Shown in pieces: positions 24,901 to 35,148 of a DNA stretch of 64,000 bases. Within the stretch, counting starts at the first letter, position 1. Every line of letters starts with the position of its first letter. The stretch covers positions 2,232,001-2,296,000 of the forward strand of contig CM074705.1 in NCBI GenBank assembly GCA_037367355.1, given 5' to 3'. Both the position numbers and the translations under genes were made by a program. The DNA is from Neoscytalidium dimidiatum (Eukaryota > Ascomycota > Dothideomycetes > Botryosphaeriales > Botryosphaeriaceae). The notes below the pieces were generated by a model that saw only the letters and a program-made list of their open reading frames with translations, did no database searches and was not told the origin of the DNA.

Positions 24901-26055
24901 GTTGGTCGCGGAGTGCCGATCGACCAGTACCTCTTTTGGTCCACTCATGGACCATTTGCCATTTTTCTACGAGCTGTTAGGGTGTATATAGACATCGATA
25001 GGGACGGTAATCACCATAATTGCCGTGTGAGATTTCTCGGTCTCGTAAAAAGAGATGATCTTAGCTTTTTGCGGAGTGAAAGCATTTTCAAATCGTTGGA
25101 GATGCATTTGCAGAACATCAGAATCCGGGCCAAGCGCCTCGAGGAGCTGCCTATTGGGGTGGTCACCAACCATGGGGACTAGGGACTTTATGTCTATTCC
25201 CTGGTGTGGCACACCGAAGAAGGCAACACCATCAACGGAAGCAAAGGTGGCTCTCTCATTTTCCGGTCCCTCTGACATCTCGTTCAACGCCTTCGGTACG
25301 TCAGAATCGTGCCGGCAAAGCACCATCAGCAGATTTTCGACTTACTGCCTTGATCAGGATTCCGCCTAGAGAATGTCCAATAAGTACAAGCGGTTTCTTA
25401 TTCATCTATCCATTAGTTTGTTGGCGATACTTCCCTGTTATTGACAACACATATGGATACTTACAGGAGAATCTCGGACTGCCATTATGGCTTCCTTCAC
25501 TTTGCGGCCTAAGTCCCCAACGTTCTGGAAGGATTCGCTCTCTAGAAGTCCTGCGTCGTAGCCGTATATGAAAACGCGAGCGCTTCCAAGATCGACAGGT
25601 AGGCTGTCGCGGAGCCACATGTACGTGCTTGCTGAGCTTCGACTCTTGAAAGACCCGAAAGCATGGCCATTCAGACCCGAGATCGCAATAACACTTGCCA
25701 TTCAAGTCAGCACATCTTGAGGTTGGTGGCACGCTATGTGGTTCACTTACTCAATTTTACACTCCGCATCTGCTTTTTCATGAAGAGGCGTTAAGCCGAA
25801 GAAATGTGTATCCAAGACCATCATTTGATCATCGATGCTCAGTGACCACTCCTGAAGGCTATCAATATTCGGGAGAGATGGCAATTGTCCTCTAAAGTCA
25901 AGTGTCGCAACATTCTCGTTCTTGCGAGCAGGGTTGCATGAGAGAGACGGAATGCTAAACTTGCATGCCTCATCAAGATCTAGGCCACTCCTGAATTTCT
26001 CTTCAACCTTGGCATTGTCCCATCCTATGGGTAATCCTCTTAGCCTGAATGTCAT
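21908..26055 (-). CDS. NLR-type protein: alpha/beta-hydrolase (SesB-like) + NACHT + ankyrin repeats
   Basis: Six exons: 26055-25751, 25693-25465, 25396-25346, 25290-25015, 24966-24759 and 24621-21908. All junctions are in phase, and the model encodes 1260 residues. Residues 1-100 form the short leader typical of this class (Phe-Arg-Leu-Arg-Gly-Leu-Pro). An esterase domain follows: Gly-Leu-Asn-Gly-His-Ala-Phe-Gly-Ser, nucleophile elbow Gly-His-Ser-Leu-Gly-Gly (Ser near 187), Phe-Phe-Gly-Val-Pro-His-Gln-Gly, and terminal His in Ser-His-Ser-Glu-Ile-Val-Lys. A conserved linker (Cys-Leu-Arg-Ser-Leu-Ser-Phe) leads to the NACHT domain with Walker A GNPGSGKST at 405-413 and Walker B Leu-Leu-Leu-Asp-Ala-Leu-Asp-Glu near 512-518. 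Ankyrin repeats run from about 887 to the end. Fungal NLRs act in allorecognition and regulated cell death. The fourth intron has a perfect CTAAC branch site. The frame is open upstream to an ATG at 26517, so up to 154 more residues are possible. Confidence 0.9.
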
Positions 26056-26934
26056 TTCTGAGCCGGATCTGGGTTTGGGATAAGGCGGGTTTGACGACGT
26101 TTGAGGCTGTGGGGTAGAGCCATGATCGCTGGGTTCTGAAGGGGTGTTTTCTTTTCCTGCTCGCTTTTCATTAGCCTCGAGTGCGCTATCTAGATATTGG
26201 TACGCTTTGGAACCAACCTGAACTCGGCACTTTGGTAATAGCAAGGCTAGATTCCCTATCTCCAGGAGGGTTGTTGCCTGCTGATCGGGCTTCTGCGGTG
26301 GCTCTTTTGCCGCGAAAGCGATTGCTGAGATTTCTTTTTGAAAATAACTTAGGCCAGTGCATCTTCGTCTCGACAAATAGAAAGTAGACCCATTTCTTGT
26401 ATGAATTCTGACGATAAGGCACAGAAGTTGTGAGAGCGGGGCTGTCAGCCGCGGGTCAAAATGTCGGTTAACGACAAGGCACCAGGATAGGGCTCCTCTT
26501 CCGACAACTACGATCATTGGCTGGCATGTATCAAATATTCAGCCTCGATACATACTCAAAATCCATGGTAGTTTTATCTTAAGTGCACAAACAAGGAGAA
26601 TTCTTTTTTTTTTTTTTTCGAAACACGTTCCAGGCGTATAATAGAAACGGGCTCAATGTGCAAGAGAATTTAAACCATTCGATCGTAATTAAGTGGGGCT
26701 GGCTTTTTCCTTTTCTCAAAGAAAAAAAAAGAAATACAACAAGTCTGTGGGAACAGGGTGATCTAAACATATAGAACAAGAAGGCAGAGCGTTCATCATG
26801 ATCCTTAATAATGGAGTAGATACGTCTCATTAGTATTCCACCCGCGGAGCATTGAACGCATGATCCCTGTCGGCTCGGTTCGGCGTGCTGGAACAAAAAC
26901 GCGCAAGCTTCCCCGTCGAAACAGCTCCACAACC
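26056..26934. other. Divergent promoter region of NLR and GatB genes
   Basis: The left 460 bp are an open minus-strand extension of the NLR frame with no recognisable domain; coding status is open. A T-run of about 15 lies at 26604-26618 and an A-rich run near 26722-26735. GatB starts at 26935; an in-frame ATG at 26860 is an alternative start. Confidence 0.5.
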
Positions 26935-28933
26935 ATGCTCCGTACGCGCTCCCGCAGCCTGTTCGACGCCGCCCTCAGACAAAGATCATACATATGTCAA
27001 TCATGCCTCCATAGCCTCCGCCAGTCGCTTCGAGCCAGCTCAATTACCTTCCGACCTACAACGCGTCCTCTACACGCCGACGCGCGCCTCCACGATGACG
27101 TCGTGCCCTTTCGAAAACAGCTCAAAGACGAAGAACGCCGCAAGAAATCCGAGGCCGGAGGGAAAAGGAACAAGAAGAACAACAGCAATGGCAAAGCGAA
27201 GGGCGCCGACCCGCGGCTGGACAAGTGGGAGCTGACGGTGGGCATCGAGATCCACGCGGAGCTGAACACGGCGCGCAAGCTGTTCTCCCGCGCCGCGACC
27301 TCGACGGCCGATGCGCCCAACACGCACGTCGCCCTCTTCGACGTCGCCTTCCCCGGCACGCAGCCGGCGTTCCAGCGCGCGACGCTGGTGCCGGCGCTGC
27401 GCGCGGCGCTGGCGCTGGGGTGCGAGATCCAGCCGCGCAGCTCGTTCGATCGCAAGCACTACTTCTACCAGGATCAGCCGCAGGGCTACCAGATCACGCA
27501 GTACTACGGTAAGGGAAAAAAAAGAAAAAGCCACACGGCATCACCCCTCCTCTTTCCTCTGCCCGCGCCTCGCCGGCACCTCCTTGCCTTCTGATGGCTG
27601 ACGCCCGCACGCACCGACCACAGAGCCCTTCGCCCGCAACGGCGCCCTCACGCTGCACGCCCACGACGGCATCGACCCCGCCGACGGGCCCTCGGTCACC
27701 GTCGGCATCAAGCAGGTCCAGCTCGAGCAGGACACGGCCAAGACGACGGCGCAGCCGCCGTCGATGCACCTGCTCGACTTCAACCGCGTCTCGCACCCGC
27801 TGATCGAGATCATCACGCTGCCGCAGGTGCACACGCCGGCCACGGCGGCCGCGTGCGTGCGCAAGATACAGGCGGTGCTCAAGAGCGTCGGCGCCGTGAC
27901 GGCCGGCATGGAGGTCGGGGGGTTGCGGGCGGACGTCAATGTGAGCGTGCGGAGGAAGGGGGAGGAGGGCGCGGGCGAGTATTACGGGGTGAGGGGGTTG
28001 GGGACACGGACGGAGATTAAGAATTTGAGCTCTTTCAGGGCGGTGGAGGAGGCGGTCGTGGCGGAGAGGGATAGGCAGATTGGGGTGCTGGAGGCGGGCG
28101 GTATGGTGGAGGGCGAGACGAGGGGGTGGACGGTGGGGAGTACCGAGACGAGGAAGCTGAGGGGGAAGGAGGGCGAGGTCGATTATCGGTACATGCCTGA
28201 TCCGGATTTAGGGCCGGTAGTTGTTAAGGAGGATCTTGTAGAGTTCTTGAGGGGGAGCCTGCCGCAGCTGCCGGATGAGACGGTCGGAATGCTCGTGGAG
28301 GATCCCAAATATGGGCTGAGTATCAAAGATGCGAAAACGCTCGTGGGATTGGACACGGGTGATCGGCTGGATTACTATTTTGATGTGGTGGAGATTCTGA
28401 AGCAGCACACCACGGCTGAGGAGAAGGCTTCGATGAAGCTCGGTAAGGCAGCTGGCAACTGGTATGTGCGGATGATTTCGATATTTTTTCGTGGGGATCG
28501 CTGACATATACTACGCAGGGTTCTCATGGAACTTGGTGGTTTAATGACTAGCGCTGATGTGGCGTGGTCTGAGGACATCGTCCCGTCCCAGCAGCTTGCA
28601 TCAATCATTCTGCACCTGCAACGCCGGCAGATCACGGGACCAACCGCCAAACAGCTGCTCTCGAAGATTTTCTACGGAGACCAGCGGTCTGTGGAGAAGA
28701 TCATTGAGGACGAGAACCTCCTGCTGCGCCCGATGACGAGGGACGAGTACGTTTCTTTGGTACAAGAGGTACTCAATGATAATCCGGACACGATCACGGC
28801 AATCAAGGAGAAGGGTCAGACGGGTAAGCTCATGTTCCTCGTTGGACAGACGGTCCGTAGAGGAGAAGAGGGCAGAGTAGAGGCAAAGAAGGCAGAGGAG
28901 ATACTCAGAGAGCTGCTTGAACTGCCGCAATAG
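26935..28933 (+). CDS. GATB: Mitochondrial glutamyl-tRNA(Gln) amidotransferase subunit B
   Basis: Three exons: 26935-27508, 27624-28461 and 28519-28933, with introns of 115 and 57 bp. The product is 608 residues. GatB is the kinase/tRNA-binding subunit of the GatCAB-type (GatFAB in yeast) complex that converts Glu-tRNA(Gln) to Gln-tRNA(Gln) in mitochondria. The first 70 residues are rich in Arg and Ser and lack acids, as in a mitochondrial presequence. A Lys/Arg/Asn-rich low-complexity linker follows. The catalytic domain starts [11 protein letters not shown], the GatB signature. It also has Asp-Phe-Asn-Arg plus Pro-Leu-Ile-Glu-Ile and [10 protein letters not shown]. The C-terminal GatB/YqeY helical domain is complete. 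I chose ATG 26935; 26860 is in frame and would add 25 residues. Confidence 0.95.
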
Positions 28934-29535
28934 GGCGGAAGTAAAGCGACCTCGCTCTTATGAGGACCGAACTGCGACTGCTTATAAAGACGATATATTT
29001 ATTACCTTTGAAAGTTTCGTGATGAGAAAACAGTTCGCTTCATACCTCGCAGCGAGTATATGACTGGAATTTCCGCAGTCACAGGAAGCTACCTCGGCTG
29101 ACAAAGCGCAACGGTTCCCCGAGCCTGCAATATCCGTGGCAGCCCCTCCCCCACCTTCCCCATTCGCCTAGCTCGCACCTCGAGCAACACGCAACCGCCA
29201 CTGCGCGGCCCGATACGCATCATCGCAGCTACCAGCTCTGACGTGATTGATAGCTCTAAGCACACATACCATGTAATCCTCCAACCCCACCTTATATCCG
29301 GGCGCGAGAGCGGCGGGACCGAGGTGGGACGGGCATGGCAGAAGCGGGACGGGGTAGAACAGTCACACTGCCTACGCTAGAAACTCTATCTGCGTCATAT
29401 AAGTATCCGCTGCTCCCCTCGATCCCAATTCCCCCAGACAACCCCCACCCATTGATCAATTGATCCTCCAAGGATCTCTCCATAAACCCAGCGCTCCACC
29501 TGCCAGACAACACGGGGGGAAAAGCCAGCGCAACC
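28934..29535. other. Intergenic spacer
   Basis: This 600-bp spacer lies between the GatB 3' end and the SDR start. A C-rich tract (near 29145-29160) and the SDR promoter lie here. No gene was recognised. Confidence 0.5.
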
Positions 29536-30668
29536 ATGGATCCCGCCCAACCCGTCGACCCCAACGCCATCTTCAGCGCCAAGGGCCTCGTCGTCGCCAT
29601 CACCGGCGGCGGGAGCGGTACGCCCCGAGCCCTCCAATACCCCCCCCCCCCAACCTCCCCTTTCTCCCAATTCCACCCGCCAGACTGACACCCAGCTTCT
29701 CTCCTCCGCAGGCATCGGCCTCGCCATGGCCTCCGCCGTCGCCAAAACCGGGGCCAAGAAGCTCTACCTCCTCGGCCGCCGCGCCGACGTCCTGTCCGCC
29801 GCCGCGGCGCAGCTCAACGCCTCCCCCGCCGTGCCGGACGGCACCGTCGTCCCGCTCGTCGCGGACGTCACGTCCAAGGCCAGCGTGCTGGCGGCGGCGG
29901 CGCAGATCGAGCGCGAGGTCGGGTACGTGGACGTGCTGGTCAACAACGCGGGCAAGATCGGCCCGCGCAACACGGCCGCGCACGAGGCGCGGGACGTCGA
30001 CGGCCTGCAGCAGATCCTGCTGGCCGGGTTCGACGCGGACGACGACGACTGGGTTGACACGCTGCGCACGAACACGGCGAGCGTGGCGCTGGTGAGCGCG
30101 GCGTTCCTGCCGCTGCTGGACCGGGCGAACGCGCGGCGCGGGTGGCAGGGCGGGCGGGTGGGCGCGGACGAGACGCGGGCGCGGACGTGGCGCGCCGACG
30201 TCGAGGGGCGCGCCGGCGTCGACGAGGCCGATCGCAGGCAGAGCCAGATCGTCACCGTCGCGAGCATCGCCGCCTTCAACAGGCACGTCACCGCCGGCGT
30301 GGCGTACAGCGCGAGCAAGGCGGCGGCGGTGCACGTCGGGAAGATTCTGGCGACGCTGCTGGCGCCGTGGGGCGTGAGGAGTAACGTCATCGCGCCGGGT
30401 GGTGGGTCTTCTTCCCCCTCCTCTGTTCTTCCCGAATGGTGTTTGTTCTGTTTGAATGCTGATCTGCGTTCCAGTGTACCCTTCGGCGATGACGGGCGAG
30501 TACGACCAGGAGTACCCGATCAGCCAAGTGCCGGCTGGCAGGAAGGGAGGGTTCGACGACATTGCCGGGTTGATCCTGTATCTGGTAGGGAAGGGCGGCA
30601 GTTACCTGAATGGAACGGTGCAGGTCACGGATGGCGGAAGACTGGGTGGATTCCCGGGAACGTACTAA
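29536..30668 (+). CDS. Short-chain dehydrogenase/reductase
   Basis: Three exons: 29536-29617, 29712-30401 and 30475-30668, with introns of 94 and 73 bp. The product is 321 residues. The cofactor site Thr-Gly-Gly-Gly-Ser-Gly-Ile-Gly (about residues 23-30) is interrupted by the first intron within the glycine motif, a frequent position in fungal SDRs. Asn-Asn-Ala-Gly, a Ser after Val-Ala, and the catalytic Tyr-Ser-Ala-Ser-Lys are all present, so the enzyme should be active. The C-terminus has Asp-Gly-Gly-Arg-Leu. An acidic, Asp-rich insert in the middle lengthens the protein beyond the usual 250 residues. Substrate unknown. A typical classical SDR would be cytosolic and NAD(P)-dependent. Confidence 0.9.
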
Positions 30669-30940
30669 GAGTAGATGACTCTCTGCTGGGACTGGACGGG
30701 CATAGAGTCTATAATCTTGCGAGGTCTGGCAGGGCTATGGCAGGATCTTCAGGGGCCGAAACTTATTGGAATAGATTTTCAGTATGGTAAAGAATCGGCA
30801 AGAATTCGACAGGAGATAGAATATCTTAGCTGAGCGAATGTGAACGATTGATACGCTACGAGCCATTCATGTATGTACCGTCATAGAAATATCGACATGA
30901 AAAGTAAAGCTGCTCCCTCATCCCAGACCACAGCATCGTT

Positions 30941-32120
30941 TCACAAACACTGCGAATAGTATTCGTTGAGCTTCGTGCAGGTATACCCGCTCTCACACAC
31001 CGTGGCTCCAGTCCAGCCACTGCCGCCGCACTGAGCATATTGCTTGGCAGGATTGCCCGTAACAGCAGCAGACGTGGTAGTCTCAAGCGTAGTAGGAGAA
31101 ACAGGAGTCATGGACACGGGCGCCGAAATGGTCGGCGACGAATCAAGCTGCGAGGTAGTCGACGCATTAGCAGAAGTCGAGACAGTTGGCTGAGTGGATG
31201 ACGAGGAGGAAGCCGGCGGTCTCGTGCTGGAAGGAGCAAGGGTTCCACTAGGATAACTCTCACCAGGGCCGGTCACGCTCGTCGTCAGGGTGCCGCTCTC
31301 GACGTAGACGCCGGAGAAGTACCAGTCCTCGGCGGCGGTGCTGTCGTACCCGCTGCGCGGCAGGCGCAGCACGCCGAGATGCCAGTCGGCGCCGTTGCTG
31401 CTCGTGCTGGCGCTGAACGGGCCGGCGGTCTGGACCAGCGGGTCGGAGCCGGTCGAGTGCCAGAAGGCGACGGTGTTGGCCGAGAAGTCGATCTCGTACG
31501 CGACGTTGTGCCACACGTCGGCGTCGAAGGCGCTGCTCCACTTCCCCTGCCCGCCGACCATCCACTGCAGGTTCGGGTTCGACGTGCCCGACTCGCCGTT
31601 CACCCACCCGTACTTGAGCTCCGTGAAGTGCGACTCGAAGAAGTTGACCTGGTGCTCGTGCTCGGTGCTCGGCGGGTTGGTGTCGCTGCGCTTGATGCTG
31701 AAGTGGTAGTAGACCTTGCCGCTGTTGATGGCCGCGGTGGTCTGCGGGATCAGCTCAGTGCGCCACATGTCGCTGTTCCATTTGGCCGTCGGGTCAATCG
31801 TGATGCGCACGCCCTGCTTGGACGAGGTGTCGGCCGGGTTCTTGTAGTCCGGCGACAGGTTCACGTAATCGGTGACGGGGCCGCTGCCGTGGATGTAGTA
31901 TTGGTAGGGACCAACCTGTTGAAAAGCATGGTCAACTGACTGCTGCCTCGCCCTGATTGATTACCGTCACGGTGAAGGTGGCACATACTTGGTTGGCCCA
32001 CGACCACTTGTTCAAGTCTTCAGATGAAGTAAAGTCGTTGAACCGACCGTCCCACAGCACTGTGCCTGCAGCAGCGGAGCTGGCGAGAGCGACCGTGGCG
32101 AGAAGGGTGTGGCCCAGCAT
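30941..32120 (-). CDS. GH131 beta-glucanase with C-terminal CBM1
   Basis: Two exons, 32120-31989 and 31915-30941, flank a 73-bp intron. The product is 368 residues. A signal peptide (Met-Leu-Gly-His-Thr-Leu-Leu then Ala-rich, ending near Ala-Ala-Ala-Gly) precedes [10 protein letters not shown], the characteristic beginning of glycoside hydrolase family 131 (PF18271). The family's Arg-Thr-Glu-Leu-Ile-Pro and Tyr-Tyr-His-Phe-Ser segments follow. A Ser/Thr-rich linker of about 90 residues joins a fungal CBM1 (Gln-Cys-Gly-Gly-Ser-Gly-Trp-Thr-Gly ... Tyr-Ser-Gln-Cys-Leu). GH131 enzymes cut beta-1,3/1,4/1,6-glucans and cellulose. The promoter side has a TATAAG box (minus strand, 32279-32274) and a GTGGGG carbon-repressor-type site at 32341-32346. 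It sits next to a GH6 gene in the same orientation. Confidence 0.92.
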
Positions 32121-33456
32121 GGTGGACGAAGAGAAAGTAATTGCCCGAAAGGGAAAAAGAGTGAACGGAGGTGGACGGTTGGTTAGCAACGACGAAGAAC
32201 GACAAGCAACAAAGCGGCGGATGGTTCCTGGATAAGGCTTCTCCACCAGATGCCCAAGCCGCGGTCAGGACGTCTTATACTCTGGCCTATGCCTGCGCAT
32301 GGACGGCGGATTGCCTGAGAATATTGGATTTAGACGTGCTGTGGGGTTTGTTGTGGCGAGACTGGGAAAATTACAGGATATTGCTGTCACTGCCCGTCGT
32401 TGCCGGTGCATCGAACATCAGGCTAACGGAGCGCAACGCCCGCAATTCCTGTAGAGCGAACGTGCACTAAAGCAAGCGGCAGCAGGCCCGCAATTACGAG
32501 GGCTTGACCGCTGAAAAAGCGCATGGACGAATGCCATGCGCGAACTCCAGCACAGCACATCCCCCATCCCGAATCGAAGACAGTTGAAACGTCGAAGACG
32601 TGCATAAACGATGGAGCACAGATGCTTTCCGGAGCTTAAAGAACAGGAAGCATCCCTGCATGTGCATTTTAAGCATGTTCCCAAGCATCAGGTGTGTGCG
32701 GTTTTAGCCGCGGCGGTGGGCGGGCGTGGCTCTTTCGGCGTTGCGGTCCGCAGGGGCTGGAGATCCGCCTCGGGTTGATTAAAAACAGGAAGGAACGCCA
32801 CGCTGATCTGCCCGCGGAGGGGCGGCTTCGACGGCTTTGCGGGGAGATGGATTCTGCTGGCCCGTGGCGAGCAAGGACGTGGCTACTTCCGCCAGGAATT
32901 TGCGCGAGAAATCAGTATGCGTGCGGAATGTCGAAATGCAGCTCACTTATGACGAGTGTGCTTCTTATTGTTCTGTTGACCGAAAGTTGCGGAGTGAAGC
33001 GGAAGCGCTCCGTATGCGAGTGAGGAGAAAACAAACTTCGCCGAGTGCTCGGCTAACTTGATATGGTTTGATGCATGAAACGACCTTGTTTCAATCTTCT
33101 ACAAGTCCCGACGGAGATTTATACGGGTCTTCTGCTGCCATTGATTCATGAGTCGTCCCTGTCTGCTACTCACACGCGCGCTTCGCAAAGAGTCGCGAAC
33201 GAATGCGGATGCCTCCGGAAATGAGCAGGCAGCGCATAATTGGAGTAGGAGACTTGGTACGTGGCAGCGGCATTCCAGATTAGAGGCATAGTCTGGGGAT
33301 TCACAGTCCGACAAGTGAATGAGTGAGCAAGGTGCCATTTTCTCATGCTATGAACAGAGTAGCTACCAAAAGTATCCACAAGAAGAAAGTAATGACCGCA
33401 TCTCCACCTCACCAAACCTCCAAGCTTTCCTTAAACCTGTCAGCAACCACGTGCGT
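32121..33456. other. Intergenic region between GH131 and GH6 genes
   Basis: This 1.3-kb stretch contains the GH131 promoter and the GH6 3' flank. One GTGGGG motif (CreA/Mig1 type, SYGGRG) lies at 32341-32346. No other gene was recognised. Confidence 0.5.
32274..32279 (-). promoter_or_regulatory. TATA-like box of the GH131 gene
   Basis: TATAAG on the minus strand, about 155 bp upstream of the ATG. Position and orientation fit, but no transcript start is known. Confidence 0.45.
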
Positions 33457-35038
33457 CTAGAACGCCGGGTTGGCGTTGGAAAGCAGCTGGACGAAATACT
33501 CCTGGAACCAAGTACCGGCCTCAGGCGCAGGCTTGAGGGCGCTGTTGGCACCGCAGTGCGAGTCGTAGCGGGTAGCCGTGGTGTTGGAAGTACCATCGGA
33601 CTCTCCACCAGGCTTGACCCAGACGATGGCATCGAGCAGCGGGTCGTCGGTGGAGGTGGTAGGACGGAGACCGAAGCCGGTGCCGATGACGTTGCACCAG
33701 TCACCCCACTGGTCCTGCTTGGTGGGCTGCACGCCGCTACGGCCCTGGTCGACGACGAAGTGCGCCGGGAAGCCAGCTGCCTCCAGCAGCGGCGCGAACG
33801 CATTGATGTATCGCTTCTCGTCGCAGTTGGAGTTGCCCTGCGTATACGACGGGCACGTGCTGATGCTCCAGGCATTGTAATTGGCGACGTTGGTGGCCAG
33901 TCCACGCACAGCCTTCGGGCTGCCCGCTCCCTTGAAGACTTCGGCGAAGAGGTTGGCTGCAGGCTGGATGTTGGCAGGCCAGCCAAGCCAACCAGCGTGG
34001 CCCGCATCGATGTACATTGCGACGTTGTCAAGGTTAAGATTCTTGAGCGCATATTCGACACTCTCCTTGTAGGCGGATTCGGCGTTGGCGCATTTGGCGA
34101 CGTTGAGATTGGTCACGAGGTTGGCAAGGGAGTCGGGCTCTGAGAGATTCATTAGCTTTATTCCAGAAGGTGGAGGAACCAGCCTAAATACAACTCACCG
34201 ATGACGAGGGTGAAGAAAACATCGGGGTATGCCTTGATCTGCTTGACAATCTCGTCGATGTACTCAGTCTTGTAGATGTTGACACCGTCGTCGGCAATTG
34301 ACAGCTCGCCATTGGAAGCGAGGGCGGCACAGTCGCGGTCAGGAAGGTCGTAAACGACCAGAGGAAGGGTCAGCTTCGCTCCTGCGGCGTTCTTGGTCTG
34401 CACGTCCTTCGCAAAATCCTCAATCATAGGAATCTTGGCGCGAGTGTCCCTGAATTGTGCGTCAGCTTATTGTTCCACAGCTTGCGAGATCCCGAGGTCG
34501 AAGCCTACAGCCAGTAGAAGCTGGGCACTTCAGCGACCTTTGTGGCCTTCGCCGCCAGGGCAGTGCTGCCAGCTGCGCTCAGCGAGGGAGCTGCGATGCT
34601 GATGACCTCCGAAGAATAGTAGGCATTCGGGTAGAAGCTGTATCCTGCCAGAGGGTTCGCACTATCGGCAAGCTTGGTGGTGGCGGTGCCAGTTGACGCT
34701 GCGGTGGTGCTCGTCTGGAGAGTCGTGGGAGCTGCGGTCGTGGCTCCAGTAGTAGCTCCGGTTCCAGGAACACACTGGCTGTAGTCTGGACGCTGTTGGC
34801 ATGTGTGTCTCCTGACAGAAGATTTCATGTCGAAAATACTCACAGTCGTTGATCTTCGAGCAAGTGTAGCCCGAGACACAGGTCGTATCACCGGTCCAAT
34901 TAGTACCACCGCCTGAGTATTGTTAAACCTCGTGCAAATCGAACGGAAGACTCGTTACCAACATTGAGCGTAGGCACCGCTTTGGGCGTATGCGGATGGC
35001 AACATTGCCGCGAAGGCGAGTGCTGCAACTTGCTTCAT
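33457..35038 (-). CDS. GH6 cellobiohydrolase with N-terminal CBM1
   Basis: Five exons: 35038-34963, 34912-34844, 34785-34509, 34449-34199 and 34139-33457. Introns are 50, 58, 59 and 59 bp, all in phase. The product is 451 residues, normal for a Cel6A/CBHII-type enzyme. The signal peptide is Met-Lys-Gln-Val-Ala-Ala-Leu, ending near Ala-Tyr-Ala-Gln. The CBM1 follows (Cys-Gly-Gly-Thr-Asn-Trp-Thr-Gly ... Tyr-Tyr-Ser-Gln-Cys), then a Thr-rich linker. GH6 signatures are both intact: Val-Val-Tyr-Asp-Leu-Pro-Asp-Arg-Asp-Cys with the catalytic acid region, and Val-Ile-Glu-Pro-Asp-Ser-Leu-Ala-Asn. The Gln-Gly-Arg-Ser-Gly motif and paired cysteines also fit. It is secreted and releases cellobiose from non-reducing ends. 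The neighbouring GH131 gene has the same orientation. Confidence 0.96.
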
Positions 35039-35142
35039 CTTGACGAGAGAATGTGCCGAGAGTTGGTCTCTAAGAATTGGCCTTTCGAACTTTCTTCAGC
35101 TGCGGCTGCCAGCGTCAAAACAAAGGGGCTGGCGAGCCGTGT

Positions 35143-35148
35143 TTTATA
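35143..35148 (-). promoter_or_regulatory. TATA box of the GH6 gene
   Basis: TATAAA on the minus strand, about 105 bp upstream of the ATG, a typical distance for strongly inducible fungal cellulase genes. One CTGGGG motif of the CreA/Mig1 type lies further upstream at 35746-35751. Confidence 0.6.

Noticed and set aside
29600..30562. 320-codon minus-strand frame
   Set aside because: Antisense to the SDR gene; it includes the intron positions of that gene and has low-complexity Arg/Ala content.
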